In this document: one piece after another, positions 1-6,665 of the stretch | Position numbering within the stretch: position 1 is the first letter of the stretch | Layout of the letters: each line of letters begins with the position of its first letter | From: Ignavibacteriales bacterium | GTDB taxonomy: Bacteria; Bacteroidota; Ignavibacteria; Ignavibacteriales; Ignavibacteriaceae | Assembly (NCBI GenBank): GCA_020061995.1 | Contig: JAGUXE010000357.1 | Coordinates: forward strand, 1-8,857 | Length of the DNA: 8,857 nucleotides | Direction: 5' to 3' | Translations under genes and position numbers: made by a program | Notes under the pieces: model-generated | What the model was told of the DNA's origin: nothing | The model's input: only the letters and a program-made list of their open reading frames with translations | The model's database searches: none

Positions 1-162
1 ATAAATAAAAACAGAATAAGTGAGAATTATTGAAAAGAGATAAAGAAAAGATTCCATAAACAACCTATATAAATTGTTTAACAATATTAGAACACTAACT
101 ATTACTTATACTGCACTGAATTATTTGTTTAGGAACGATATACTGTGTGCAGTTACATGAGA

Positions 163-252
163 TCATTCCAATTGTTTTTCGTTAAACGGATTTATTCTCA
201 GCAAACTTCTGAATTCTTCTTTGTTGAATTTGTCGTATTTATATCTAATCAT
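163..252 (-). pseudogene. Possible 29-codon open frame or gene relic
   Basis: On the minus strand an ATG at 252-250 opens a 29-residue frame ending in TGA at 165-163. The peptide begins MIRYKYDKFNKEEFRSLL and is rich in charged and aromatic residues, with a composition more like a real protein N-terminus than like random AT-rich translation. No clear Shine-Dalgarno sequence precedes it. The frame starts only a few bases after the stop of the neighbouring minus-strand open stretch (256-459), so the two may be pieces of one broken gene. I do not recognise a family. A chance open frame remains quite possible. Confidence 0.15.
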
Positions 253-255
253 TTA

Positions 256-459
256 TTATACATGATTTGTAAATCTATCTGAATAACTAATATGAGTGCT
301 ATTTGATATGCGAAGGTCTGCTATATGTCGTTCTACTATGGTGCGGGGTATTGAAGTCAAGTGTGAAGTACAATTACTCAAACTAATGAGTTCTACTTTT
401 GAATAACCTATTTTTAACCAAGAAAATACCAACACTGAATATTTCCCCTTAATGTTTGT
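256..459 (-). pseudogene. Possible relic of a winged-helix DNA-binding C-terminus
   Basis: A 67-codon minus-strand stretch is open from just after a TGA at 462-460 to a TAA at 258-256. It has no ATG start; a GTG lies inside it. Its second half reads IPRTIVERHIADLR followed by a segment containing SDR. This resembles the winged-helix segment at the C-terminus of RecG-like/AlbA_2-type ATP-binding proteins, where a helix of the type (T)-x-x-R-T-V-E-R-H-I-x-x-L is followed by a glycine-rich wing with a GSDRxGxW-like motif. The expected glycines and tryptophan of the wing are absent, and the N-terminal part matches nothing I know, so if it is related it is decayed. The resemblance rests on about 15 residues and could be coincidence. 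Confidence 0.2.
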
Positions 460-487
460 TCAAACATAATTATATAAATATATAATT
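452..487. repeat. Two abutting perfect palindromes
   Basis: ATGTTTG-TT-CAAACAT (452-467, 7-bp arms with a 2-bp centre) is followed with no gap by AATTATATA-AA-TATATAATT (468-487, 9-bp arms with a 2-bp centre). The first has normal base composition and looks like a dimeric-repressor operator. The second is pure A/T and could be chance or a flexible promoter-type segment. They lie just upstream, on the minus strand, of the possible relic at 256-459. No protein is known to bind here. Confidence 0.4.
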
Positions 488-633
488 CAAAATAAAAATT
501 AATAGTATGAATTCATTGTAATTTGTGTAATTATTAATGATTTCAGAATAAAAAACAAATTTTAAAGTGTTTTTATGGAGTTAATGGAAAGAATTATTTT
601 GCTAGTTTAATGAGGAAGAGAGATAAAACAAAG

Positions 634-671
634 GGGTTGTTCACGGATGAAATATTATCCATGAACAACCC
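634..671 (-). terminator. Intrinsic terminator, best read on the minus strand
   Basis: Arms of 15 bp (GGGTTGTTCACGGAT at 634-648 and ATCCATGAACAACCC at 657-671) surround an 8-base loop. The single non-Watson-Crick position would be C-A in plus-strand RNA but a stable U-G wobble in minus-strand RNA. In the minus direction the stem is followed by CCTTTGTTTTATC, a T-rich tail; in the plus direction there is only GTTTTGATT. Both facts point to termination of minus-strand transcripts, that is, of the TonB-dependent receptor gene ending at 782. Weak bidirectional action is possible. Confidence 0.75.
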
Positions 672-682
672 GTTTTGATTAA

Positions 683-781
683 GGGCTCCTCTAAAAACTA
701 ATCCGTTGACTAGCGGATAACAGGTATATGCTGCCAAACCGGATTTTCGAAGAGAGCTAAATAAAGTTTTTAGAGTTGCCC
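683..781. mobile_element. 99-bp MITE-like element with terminal inverted repeats, TTAA-flanked
   Basis: The ends GGGCTCCTCTAAAAACT (683-699) and AGTTTTTAGAGTTGCCC (765-781) are inverted copies matching at 15 of 17 positions. TTAA stands immediately outside on both sides (679-682 and 782-785), as a 4-bp target-site duplication would. From general knowledge, IS5-group elements duplicate a YTAR target, which TTAA fits, so this may be a non-autonomous derivative of such an element. It is too short to encode a transposase. The interior has further pairing: AATCCG at 700-705 can pair with CGGATT at 740-745, and ATCCG at 701-705 can alternatively pair with CGGAT at 714-718. Caveat: TTAA is its own complement, so it may merely extend the inverted repeat to 21 bp, and the structure could be an untransposed RNA hairpin downstream of the receptor gene. 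Confidence 0.5.
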
Positions 782-3064
782 TTAAAACTCTAAACTAACA
801 CCAATTGAAGGAAGAATGCCTATACTGCTTGTTCTGTCAATATCTTTTTCTCTCGCATCCCATCTGTAAAAGCTGATGTTATTGCGGTTATAAATATTCT
901 GAATATCTATATACGTTATTAAAGCCCAGTTGTCAAAGTTCCATCTTCTGTCAATTCTGACGTCAAGACTGTGAAGTTCGGGTAATCTTCCTGAGTTATA
1001 AAAAGCGACTGTTTGTGAACCGTCACTGTTAAATGGGGTATAAGGTTTTCCTGTTGCATATCTGAACTTTAAACTTGCTTCCCATTTTTCATTAAAAATA
1101 TAACCGGCACTTACATTAAATATCCATTTTTGGTCATAACTTCCGGGGCGTTGTACACCGTCTAAAGCAGTAAAAAAACTTTCGCTGTATGTTAAAGATA
1201 AAACTCCGTAATGTGGAATATCAGACGATTTTTTTTGTAATGATAATTCTATTCCCCTCGAAAATCCTTTTCCTTCACTCAAGAGTGGTTCTAATCCGAA
1301 AGAAGAATAATTATCATCAGCACCGGCATAACCTGCTCCGGTATTTGCCAACACTAAATATGGTCTTGCAATACTTGTCGGATAGTCGGTGTAATTCTTA
1401 TAAAAACCTTCCAATCTCATATTTATATCTGTTCGTAAGCGGTGATCAAATCCCGCAATATATTGGTCAACACGAATCTGTTTTAGATCTCTGTTTTTAC
1501 TATCCGCAATTAACCAGATGTAAGATGGAGATTGATGATAAATCCCTGTACTGAAATTAAGTGTAGTTTTATCTGTTAATAAATATGAGAGTGAAAGACG
1601 GGGACTAATGCTCAGGTTATTTTTAATTTCATTAAAATAATCAGCACGCAAACCTAAGTTTAACCGCAGTCTGCTGTAATAAAATCCTGTGTACTGAAAG
1701 TATAAATCCGATTTCCAAAAATTACCTTTATCGTTCAGCGAAGTTATATTAAGAATATCACCAAATGTAGTTACAAAGAAGGGGAGTTTAACATCAGCAT
1801 TAAACTGAATGAATTTTACTGAAGCACCAATATTTAATTCTGATTTGGGAGAAATTTTATAAATAAGATCACTTCTCAATACATTCTCTTTTTCCTTTGA
1901 AATATTTATAAAGAGAGGAGTAAGCATTGAATCTCTTTGAATTGTTTCGTAATCAACAAAATTTCTGCTTAAACTGATTGTGTAAAAACCTTTACCAAAA
2001 AGATGTCTGAAAGATAACCCTGTTAAATACTGAATTTGATCGCTCGCTAAAGCTCTTGAATTGCTGAATCTCTGATCTTCTGTATCATTAAAAAACTTTA
2101 CATTATCAAACGCACCGACTAATAGAAATGAGAGGGAGTTATGATTATCAAAATTGTAATTCACTTTTGAAAGGACATCATAATACTCCGGAACAAAACC
2201 AAAACCGGCAGCTTTGAAAATAAAATCGAGATAACTTCTTCTAGCTGAAAAAAGGAAATTTGCTTTTTCGGAAATTGGTCCTTCAATATTAAGCCCGAAT
2301 TGTGTAGCGGCGATTGTCGCTTTTCCCCCTAATTTATCTTTACGTCCTTCACGTAAATCAATTGTCAAAACACTTGAAAGTTTATCACCATATAAAGCAG
2401 AAAATCCGCCGGTGGAAAATGAAGTTTCTCTCACAAAATCTAAATTTATATAACTCAAGGGTCCGCCGGATGCTCCCTGACTACCGAAATGGTTAATATT
2501 AGAAACCGGAAATCCATCAACAACAAATAAATTTTCTGATGGGGCACCCCCTCTAACAATTAAGTCATTTCTTCCTGCATCAGCTTGCGCCACTCCGGGC
2601 AATATTGAAAGGGCACGGACAACATCTTCAAATCCCCCCGGGGCACGCCTAATTTCCTCATAACTGAAATTTCTTACGCTGTTAACTTCTGTCGGACTAT
2701 TCTGAAAAAAATCCGAAGTTACTACAACATTATCAAGTTCTATTACAGATTCTTTCAGTTGGAAGTCGATCATTGCGGGTCGTGCTGAATTTACGATTAC
2801 ATCTGTTTTGGTAATAGCATCGTATCCTATAGCTGTTGCTCTTATTTGATAATTTCCGACCGGAATATTTTCTATTTTGTAATTTCCGTCTAAATCAGAA
2901 GCGGCACCAATAGTTGTTCCTACTAAAAAAATGTTAACTCCTGTAATCGGTTGTTTTGTAGAGGCATCAAAAACTTTACCACTGATACTTCCAGAAATAC
3001 CCTGAGCAGACAATTCAACAAACAAACAAAGGGTTAGAAAACCCATTAAAATTATATTTTTCAT
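782..3064 (-). CDS. TonB-dependent outer-membrane receptor with N-terminal CarboxypepD_reg-like domain
   Basis: The 760-residue product is an outer-membrane beta-barrel that would import a bound ligand using energy from TonB-ExbBD. Residues 1-20 form a signal peptide (hydrophobic MGFLTLCLFVELSA) with likely cleavage before Q21. Residues about 25-103 form a carboxypeptidase-regulatory-like fold (SGKVFDASTKQPITGVNIFL, then SDLDGNY and NIPVGNYQI), as is common in Bacteroidota receptors. Residues about 120-236 are the plug, with LPGVAQ, IVRGGAPSENLFVVDGFPV and the FSALYGDKLSSVL segment. The remaining roughly 520 residues are barrel strands, and the protein ends in phenylalanine, as outer-membrane barrels usually do. 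The length and the absence of SusC signature features argue for a general TonB receptor, not a SusC glycan porin; no SusD partner is present. An AGGGA sequence lies 4 bases before the ATG. Substrate is unknown: no siderophore- or cobalamin-specific motif was recognised. The TTAA-flanked element begins one base past the stop codon. Confidence 0.93.
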   Translation of the reverse strand: MKNIILMGFLTLCLFVELSAQGISGSISGKVFDASTKQPITGVNIFLVGTTIGAASDLDGNYKIENIPVGNYQIRATAIGYDAITKTDVIVNSARPAMIDFQLKESVIELDNVVVTSDFFQNSPTEVNSVRNFSYEEIRRAPGGFEDVVRALSILPGVAQADAGRNDLIVRGGAPSENLFVVDGFPVSNINHFGSQGASGGPLSYINLDFVRETSFSTGGFSALYGDKLSSVLTIDLREGRKDKLGGKATIAATQFGLNIEGPISEKANFLFSARRSYLDFIFKAAGFGFVPEYYDVLSKVNYNFDNHNSLSFLLVGAFDNVKFFNDTEDQRFSNSRALASDQIQYLTGLSFRHLFGKGFYTISLSRNFVDYETIQRDSMLTPLFINISKEKENVLRSDLIYKISPKSELNIGASVKFIQFNADVKLPFFVTTFGDILNITSLNDKGNFWKSDLYFQYTGFYYSRLRLNLGLRADYFNEIKNNLSISPRLSLSYLLTDKTTLNFSTGIYHQSPSYIWLIADSKNRDLKQIRVDQYIAGFDHRLRTDINMRLEGFYKNYTDYPTSIARPYLVLANTGAGYAGADDNYSSFGLEPLLSEGKGFSRGIELSLQKKSSDIPHYGVLSLTYSESFFTALDGVQRPGSYDQKWIFNVSAGYIFNEKWEASLKFRYATGKPYTPFNSDGSQTVAFYNSGRLPELHSLDVRIDRRWNFDNWALITYIDIQNIYNRNNISFYRWDAREKDIDRTSSIGILPSIGVSLEF

Positions 3065-3266
3065 TTTATCCCTGTGAACTCCAATATTATAATTTGTAAA
3101 CTTAATCTTTTTTATTGATAGAACCCCAACTTCATTAAAGCTGCTTCACTATAAACTTATTTTGTACAGAAATAGTTCAATATTTCTAAATATCCGTCAA
3201 TTTAGTATTTTAGGAGCGGAATAATAAATAATCCTAATTTACTACTCAATTATATGGGGAAAGTAC
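3065..3266. promoter_or_regulatory. Divergent intergenic region between receptor and kinase genes
   Basis: Both flanking genes read outward, so promoters for each should lie here. On the minus strand, TAAGTTTA (3104-3097) is one mismatch from the Bacteroidota -7 element TAnnTTTG and lies about 33 bases before the receptor start. An overlapping minus-strand TATAAT (3091-3086) is an alternative. A TTG that could serve as the upstream element lies about 22 bases before the -7-like box, a little further than usual. A 14-base palindrome ATATTT-CT-AAATAT (3180-3193) lies mid-region and might be an operator. No clear plus-strand promoter was found. These assignments are weak because the region is AT-rich. 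Confidence 0.3.
3256..3260 (+). promoter_or_regulatory. Ribosome-binding site fixing a TTG start
   Basis: GGGGA lies 6 bases before a TTG at 3267-3269. Upstream in that frame the next stop is TAA at 3225-3227 and no ATG or GTG intervenes. The nearby ATG at 3254 is in another frame and stops after six codons. The TTG is therefore the best start for the sensor kinase, and its PAS fold begins only a few residues later. Confidence 0.6.
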
Positions 3267-5063
3267 TTGGTTGATTTATACTTAGCGTTAAATGAAAAAT
3301 TTGAAGTTACTTCATGTAACCAATCAGTAAAAGAATACCTTGGTAAAACCGAAACCGAGATATTGGGCGAAACCATTTGGGAATTATTCAAAACGACAAT
3401 TTCTCAAAAAGAAGTTTTATCCGTACTCGAAACCGAGTCTGAATGGAAAACGACTCACGTTTACAGCTACAACAGGGTTAAATATATTTTCTTTTTCAGT
3501 GTTGGAAAAGTCTTCTCGACAAAGGGAGTATCATACATTATTCATGCACATTCTAAAAAAGAAACAGATATTCTCCTCGAAAAGAAAGAGGAAATATTTA
3601 AAGAAGTTCAAAGAATGTATGAGCATATTACCGGTTATTTCTGGACTTCAAATTCCGAAAACGGAATCGAAACTTTTTTCTATCCTGAAAATATCAGAAA
3701 AATCACAGGCTATACGGTAAAAGAAATTGAACAACTCCCGGGTAAACTTTTATATCTGATTCATAAAGATGACGTTGCTGATACAATTAAGGAATTGAAC
3801 ATTTTCTCGTCAGCAGGAAGAAAATTTTCACTCATGCTTGATTACCGTATTATCCGTAAAGACAAACAAATCAGATGGCTCAAAGAAAGCTTATCTGTTC
3901 AACGTGATGTAAACGGAAAAATTATAAGTACTTCAGGTGTTGCAATTGATATTACTGATCTGAAAGAGGCTCAATCCAGAATGATACGTTCTGAAAACGA
4001 ACTTAAAGAATTGAATGCCGCAAAGGACCGATTTATAAATATTCTCTCGCACGATTTACGCGCACCGTTTACGAGTATTCTGGGATTTTCGGAAATATTA
4101 CTTGCCGAACCTAATCTCCCATTAAAAGAAAAAAATGAATACCTCAATTACATTTATGATGCATCACAAAGTCAGCTTCAATTTATTAATTATTTACTTG
4201 ATTGGTCAAGATTAAAAACCGGCTCGTTAAAAATTGAACCGCAAAGATTAAAAGCTCAGGGAATTATTTATCAATGTATCTCAGCTCTAACCGGAAATGC
4301 AATAAGAAAAAATATTGATATATTAGTCGATATTCCGGATGACCTATATATTCAAGTTGATGAACGCCTCTTAACTCAAGTTATTTTGAATATTTTGAGC
4401 AACGCAATAAAATTCTCATTTGAAAATTCAACTATCGAAATTAATGCCTCCCTCTTTAATGAAAATCAAGTTGAGTTTGTTATAAAAGATTTTGGTTTAG
4501 GAATTAAAACTGAAGATCAGGGCAAAATATTCTCAATTGATAAATCATTTACAAGAGACGGGACTAAAGGTGAAAAAGGGAGCGGCTTTGGTTTAGCGCT
4601 TGTAAGAGAAATTATAGAAAAACATAGCGGAGAAATCTGGTTCTATTCCGAAGAAGGAAAAGGAACTGAATTTCATTTTACTTTTCCTGTTCCTTCAAAT
4701 ACTATTCTAATTGTTGAAAGCGATGAACAAGACCGGATTAAATATATTCAGGCTTTATCCGAAACTTTCAAGAATTTCAAAATTCTACATGCTGAAAATG
4801 GTTATGAGGCGATGAATATTATTTATGAAAGTTTCCCGAATTTAATTATCGCAAGCCATCAAATGCCTCTTATGAATGGAATACAGTTAATTGAATCGTT
4901 GAAAAAAGGAGATAGTTCTTTAAAATACCCGATTGTCATTATTGGTGATGATATTTCAGATGATTCGAAAAAGAGATATCAACAACTCGGGGCAAAATCT
5001 GTTATCGAAAAACCGTTTAATAACGATTATTTAGTGAAAATTATTTCATCCACATTAAGTTGA
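3267..5063 (+). CDS. Soluble PAS-PAS hybrid histidine kinase with a degenerate receiver domain
   Basis: The 598-residue protein has no signal peptide or membrane segment and so should be cytoplasmic. A PAS domain spans about residues 3-95 (CNQSVKEYLGKTETEILGET), and a second, PAS_3-like, spans about 115-235 (RKITGYTVKEIEQLPG, ending GVAIDITDLKEAQ). The HisKA dimerisation domain follows, with phosphoacceptor H262 in SHDLRAPFTS. The ATPase domain keeps the N box (N379 in NILSNAIKF), G1 (DFGLGI, 408-413) and G2 (KGSGFGLAL, 437-445), so autokinase activity is expected. Residues about 479-598 form a receiver fold with PLMNG and K582-P583, but the phosphoacceptor position is S530 (SHQMP instead of D-x-x-M-P), the acidic pocket reads ESD, and the conserved Thr/Ser is G560. 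The receiver is therefore probably not phosphorylated. The start is TTG. Fifty-four bases separate it from the NusG-like gene; co-transcription is possible. The cognate signal and output partner are unknown. Confidence 0.92.
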   Translation: MVDLYLALNEKFEVTSCNQSVKEYLGKTETEILGETIWELFKTTISQKEVLSVLETESEWKTTHVYSYNRVKYIFFFSVGKVFSTKGVSYIIHAHSKKETDILLEKKEEIFKEVQRMYEHITGYFWTSNSENGIETFFYPENIRKITGYTVKEIEQLPGKLLYLIHKDDVADTIKELNIFSSAGRKFSLMLDYRIIRKDKQIRWLKESLSVQRDVNGKIISTSGVAIDITDLKEAQSRMIRSENELKELNAAKDRFINILSHDLRAPFTSILGFSEILLAEPNLPLKEKNEYLNYIYDASQSQLQFINYLLDWSRLKTGSLKIEPQRLKAQGIIYQCISALTGNAIRKNIDILVDIPDDLYIQVDERLLTQVILNILSNAIKFSFENSTIEINASLFNENQVEFVIKDFGLGIKTEDQGKIFSIDKSFTRDGTKGEKGSGFGLALVREIIEKHSGEIWFYSEEGKGTEFHFTFPVPSNTILIVESDEQDRIKYIQALSETFKNFKILHAENGYEAMNIIYESFPNLIIASHQMPLMNGIQLIESLKKGDSSLKYPIVIIGDDISDDSKKRYQQLGAKSVIEKPFNNDYLVKIISSTLS

Positions 5064-5117
5064 TTCTAATGGCTAAATCTTTTATAGTTTCTTTTTTGTA
5101 TGGGGATTTCCTAAGAG

Positions 5118-5663
5118 ATGAATAACGGTATTAATCGCAGTTGGCAGGCTTTATATACTTTACCAAGACAAGAATTTAAAGCAGAAAAACAGTTGTCCGG
5201 TGCGGGCATAGAGTTTTATCTACCGACTATTAAAAAGGTGAAACAGTGGAGTGACAGAAAGAAAAAAGTTACAGAACCTCTTTTGCGCGGTTACATATTT
5301 ATTTATGCAAGTGAGAAAGAAAGATTAGAAGCTGTTGAATTAAATTCAATAATAAGATCTGTTTTTGATCAGGGAAGACCTGCCCGCATTCATAATTTCG
5401 AGATTGAGAATCTTCGAAATTTTGTAAAAGACTCTTATGACTATCAGGTAAATGATGGGATAATTAAGGGAGCAAAAGTTAGAATATGTGAAGGACCTTT
5501 TGAAGGAGTAATCGGTTCAATAATTGATGGTTCTTCACAAAAATCTATTTATGTATCGTTAGAATTTATTAACAGAACGGTAATGGCTCATTTAACTGAT
5601 GGTACCAGATTTGAAGTACTTACCGAATCACAATTAAAACAGATTGAGAATGGTAATGATTAA
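5118..5663 (+). CDS. NusG-like (UpxY-family) transcription antitermination factor
   Basis: The 181-residue protein has the two-domain NusG build. The NGN domain covers residues about 8-108 (SWQALYTLPRQEFKAEKQL, FYLPTIKKVKQWSDRKKK, PLLRGYIFIY), which in this family binds the RNA polymerase clamp. The KOW domain covers about 115-160, with GAKVRICEGPFEGVIGSI and FINRTVMAHL. The WSDRKK and PLLRGYIF segments are typical of the specialised UpxY/RfaH-type paralogues of Bacteroidota, which promote read-through of long operons, often polysaccharide loci. The housekeeping nusG normally sits in a secE-nusG-rplK cluster, which is absent here. The gene overlaps the following YhaM-like gene, so it may act on, or simply be co-expressed with, that transcription unit. 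The ATG at 5118 is preceded by AAGAG with almost no spacing, a weak ribosome-binding site. A general NusG role cannot be excluded. Confidence 0.88.
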   Translation: MNNGINRSWQALYTLPRQEFKAEKQLSGAGIEFYLPTIKKVKQWSDRKKKVTEPLLRGYIFIYASEKERLEAVELNSIIRSVFDQGRPARIHNFEIENLRNFVKDSYDYQVNDGIIKGAKVRICEGPFEGVIGSIIDGSSQKSIYVSLEFINRTVMAHLTDGTRFEVLTESQLKQIENGND

Positions 5664-6651
5664 CAATTCTGAAATATTTAATTTGAATAAAGGAGATAAA
5701 GTCAATCATTTCCTTTTAATCAAAAAATCGGAAGTCAAAACAACTAAAGCGAATAAACAGTTTTTAGTAATGGAATTAGGCGACCAAAGCGGTTCAATTA
5801 CTACCAATTTGTGGGATGAATATTCACAAATATTCCATCTTTTCAAATCGGGCGAAATGGTTAAAGTGGCAGGTATAATTGAAGAATATCAAGGGAATCT
5901 TCAATTAAGAGTTGATACAATAAGATTAAAAGCTGAAAGTGAATCTGTAACCCCACGCGATTTTCTTCCACATTCACTGCGTGATTTGGATGAAATGAAA
6001 AAAGAGTTGGCTGCTTTTATAGAGGGAGTAAAAAATCCTTTTCTTAATACTCTTCTTAATAATATTTTTCAGGGGGAGAAGTACGAAAAATTTATTACTG
6101 CTCCTGCAGGTAAGACAATTCATCATGCATATATTCATGGTTTAATTGAGCATACTCTCGAGATCGCAAAAATTTGTGAACTGATGGCTTCTATTCATAC
6201 AGAAATTAATAAAGATTTAATTATCGCTGCAGCATTATTGCACGACTTTGCAAAGATTGAAGAACTTCAGTTTGATACAAATTTTGATTATACCGATACA
6301 GGGAAATTAATTGGGCATATTGTTTTATGTTCATTATTTGTTCAAAAGGAAATTGAAAGAATAAAAGGATTCCCTGACGAACTGAAATTTCAATTAATAC
6401 ATTTAATATTGAGTCATCAAGGTAAACTTGAATTTGCTTCCCCCGTTGTTCCAAAAACAATTGAAGCCGTAACACTTTATCACGCAGATGAACTTAGCGC
6501 GAAAAGCAATGCTTACAAAAGGGCAATATTGTCGGATGCTGCAGATTCTCAATGGACAAAGTATTCATCGATATTGTCAACAGAATTATTTAAGTTCCAA
6601 TATTCTTCCGATAAAATTAAGGAAGAACCAAAATCATCTTTATTTGATTAA
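5656..6651 (+). CDS. YhaM-type 3'-5' exoribonuclease (OB fold + HD domain)
   Basis: From the start chosen here the protein has 331 residues, close to the roughly 314 of Bacillus YhaM. Residues about 10-92 form an OB-fold nucleic-acid-binding domain (FLVMELGDQSGSITTNLWD, VKVAGIIEEYQGNLQL). A metal-dependent HD phosphohydrolase domain follows: H156-H157, HGLIEHTLEIA (161-171), the HD pair H196-D197 in LLHDFAK, H221, H254, and H276-A-D278 in YHADELSAK. Family knowledge predicts 3'-5' trimming of RNA and possibly single-stranded DNA with Mn2+ or similar ions, in the cytoplasm. Three starts are possible: TTG 5644, ATG 5650 and ATG 5656. I prefer 5656 because GAGA (5646-5649) lies 6 bases before it. 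It overlaps the end of the NusG-like gene by 8 bases, implying translational coupling. The TPR gene follows after 14 bases. Confidence 0.88.
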   Translation: MINNSEIFNLNKGDKVNHFLLIKKSEVKTTKANKQFLVMELGDQSGSITTNLWDEYSQIFHLFKSGEMVKVAGIIEEYQGNLQLRVDTIRLKAESESVTPRDFLPHSLRDLDEMKKELAAFIEGVKNPFLNTLLNNIFQGEKYEKFITAPAGKTIHHAYIHGLIEHTLEIAKICELMASIHTEINKDLIIAAALLHDFAKIEELQFDTNFDYTDTGKLIGHIVLCSLFVQKEIERIKGFPDELKFQLIHLILSHQGKLEFASPVVPKTIEAVTLYHADELSAKSNAYKRAILSDAADSQWTKYSSILSTELFKFQYSSDKIKEEPKSSLFD

Positions 6652-6665
6652 TTAAAGAGGTAACT

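Larger units (their letters stand above)
1..633. other. AT-rich intergenic or decayed region, no intact gene
   Basis: No open frame of convincing length or protein-like character spans this stretch on either strand. It is clearly more AT-rich than the coding regions to the right. It holds two short minus-strand open stretches listed separately as possible relics, a palindrome cluster at 452-487, a 10-bp palindrome ATGAATTCAT at 507-516, a small palindrome ATTGTT-T-AACAAT at 73-85, and a 7-bp inverted repeat ACTGCAC/GTGCAGT at 110-116 and 147-153. In AT-rich DNA some of these short palindromes are expected by chance. A decayed accessory region is the likeliest reading, but this is inference. 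Confidence 0.6.

Noticed and set aside
451..467. Minus-strand ATG reading MFEQTLRGNIQ, recalling the N-terminus of type I restriction HsdM proteins
   Set aside because: Only about six residues match, the frame stops after 17 codons, and the matching bases lie inside a palindrome that accounts for them.
1189..1554. Plus-strand 121-codon open frame
   Set aside because: It lies entirely inside the receptor gene on the opposite strand, has low-complexity composition and shows no domain; it is a shadow frame.
3340..3720. Plus-strand 126-codon frame inside the kinase gene
   Set aside because: A shifted reading of the PAS-coding region, rich in Lys, Phe and Ser with no recognisable fold.
5064..5117. 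Terminator or promoter between the kinase and NusG-like genes
   Set aside because: No hairpin or convincing promoter elements seen in these 54 bases; co-transcription stays open.
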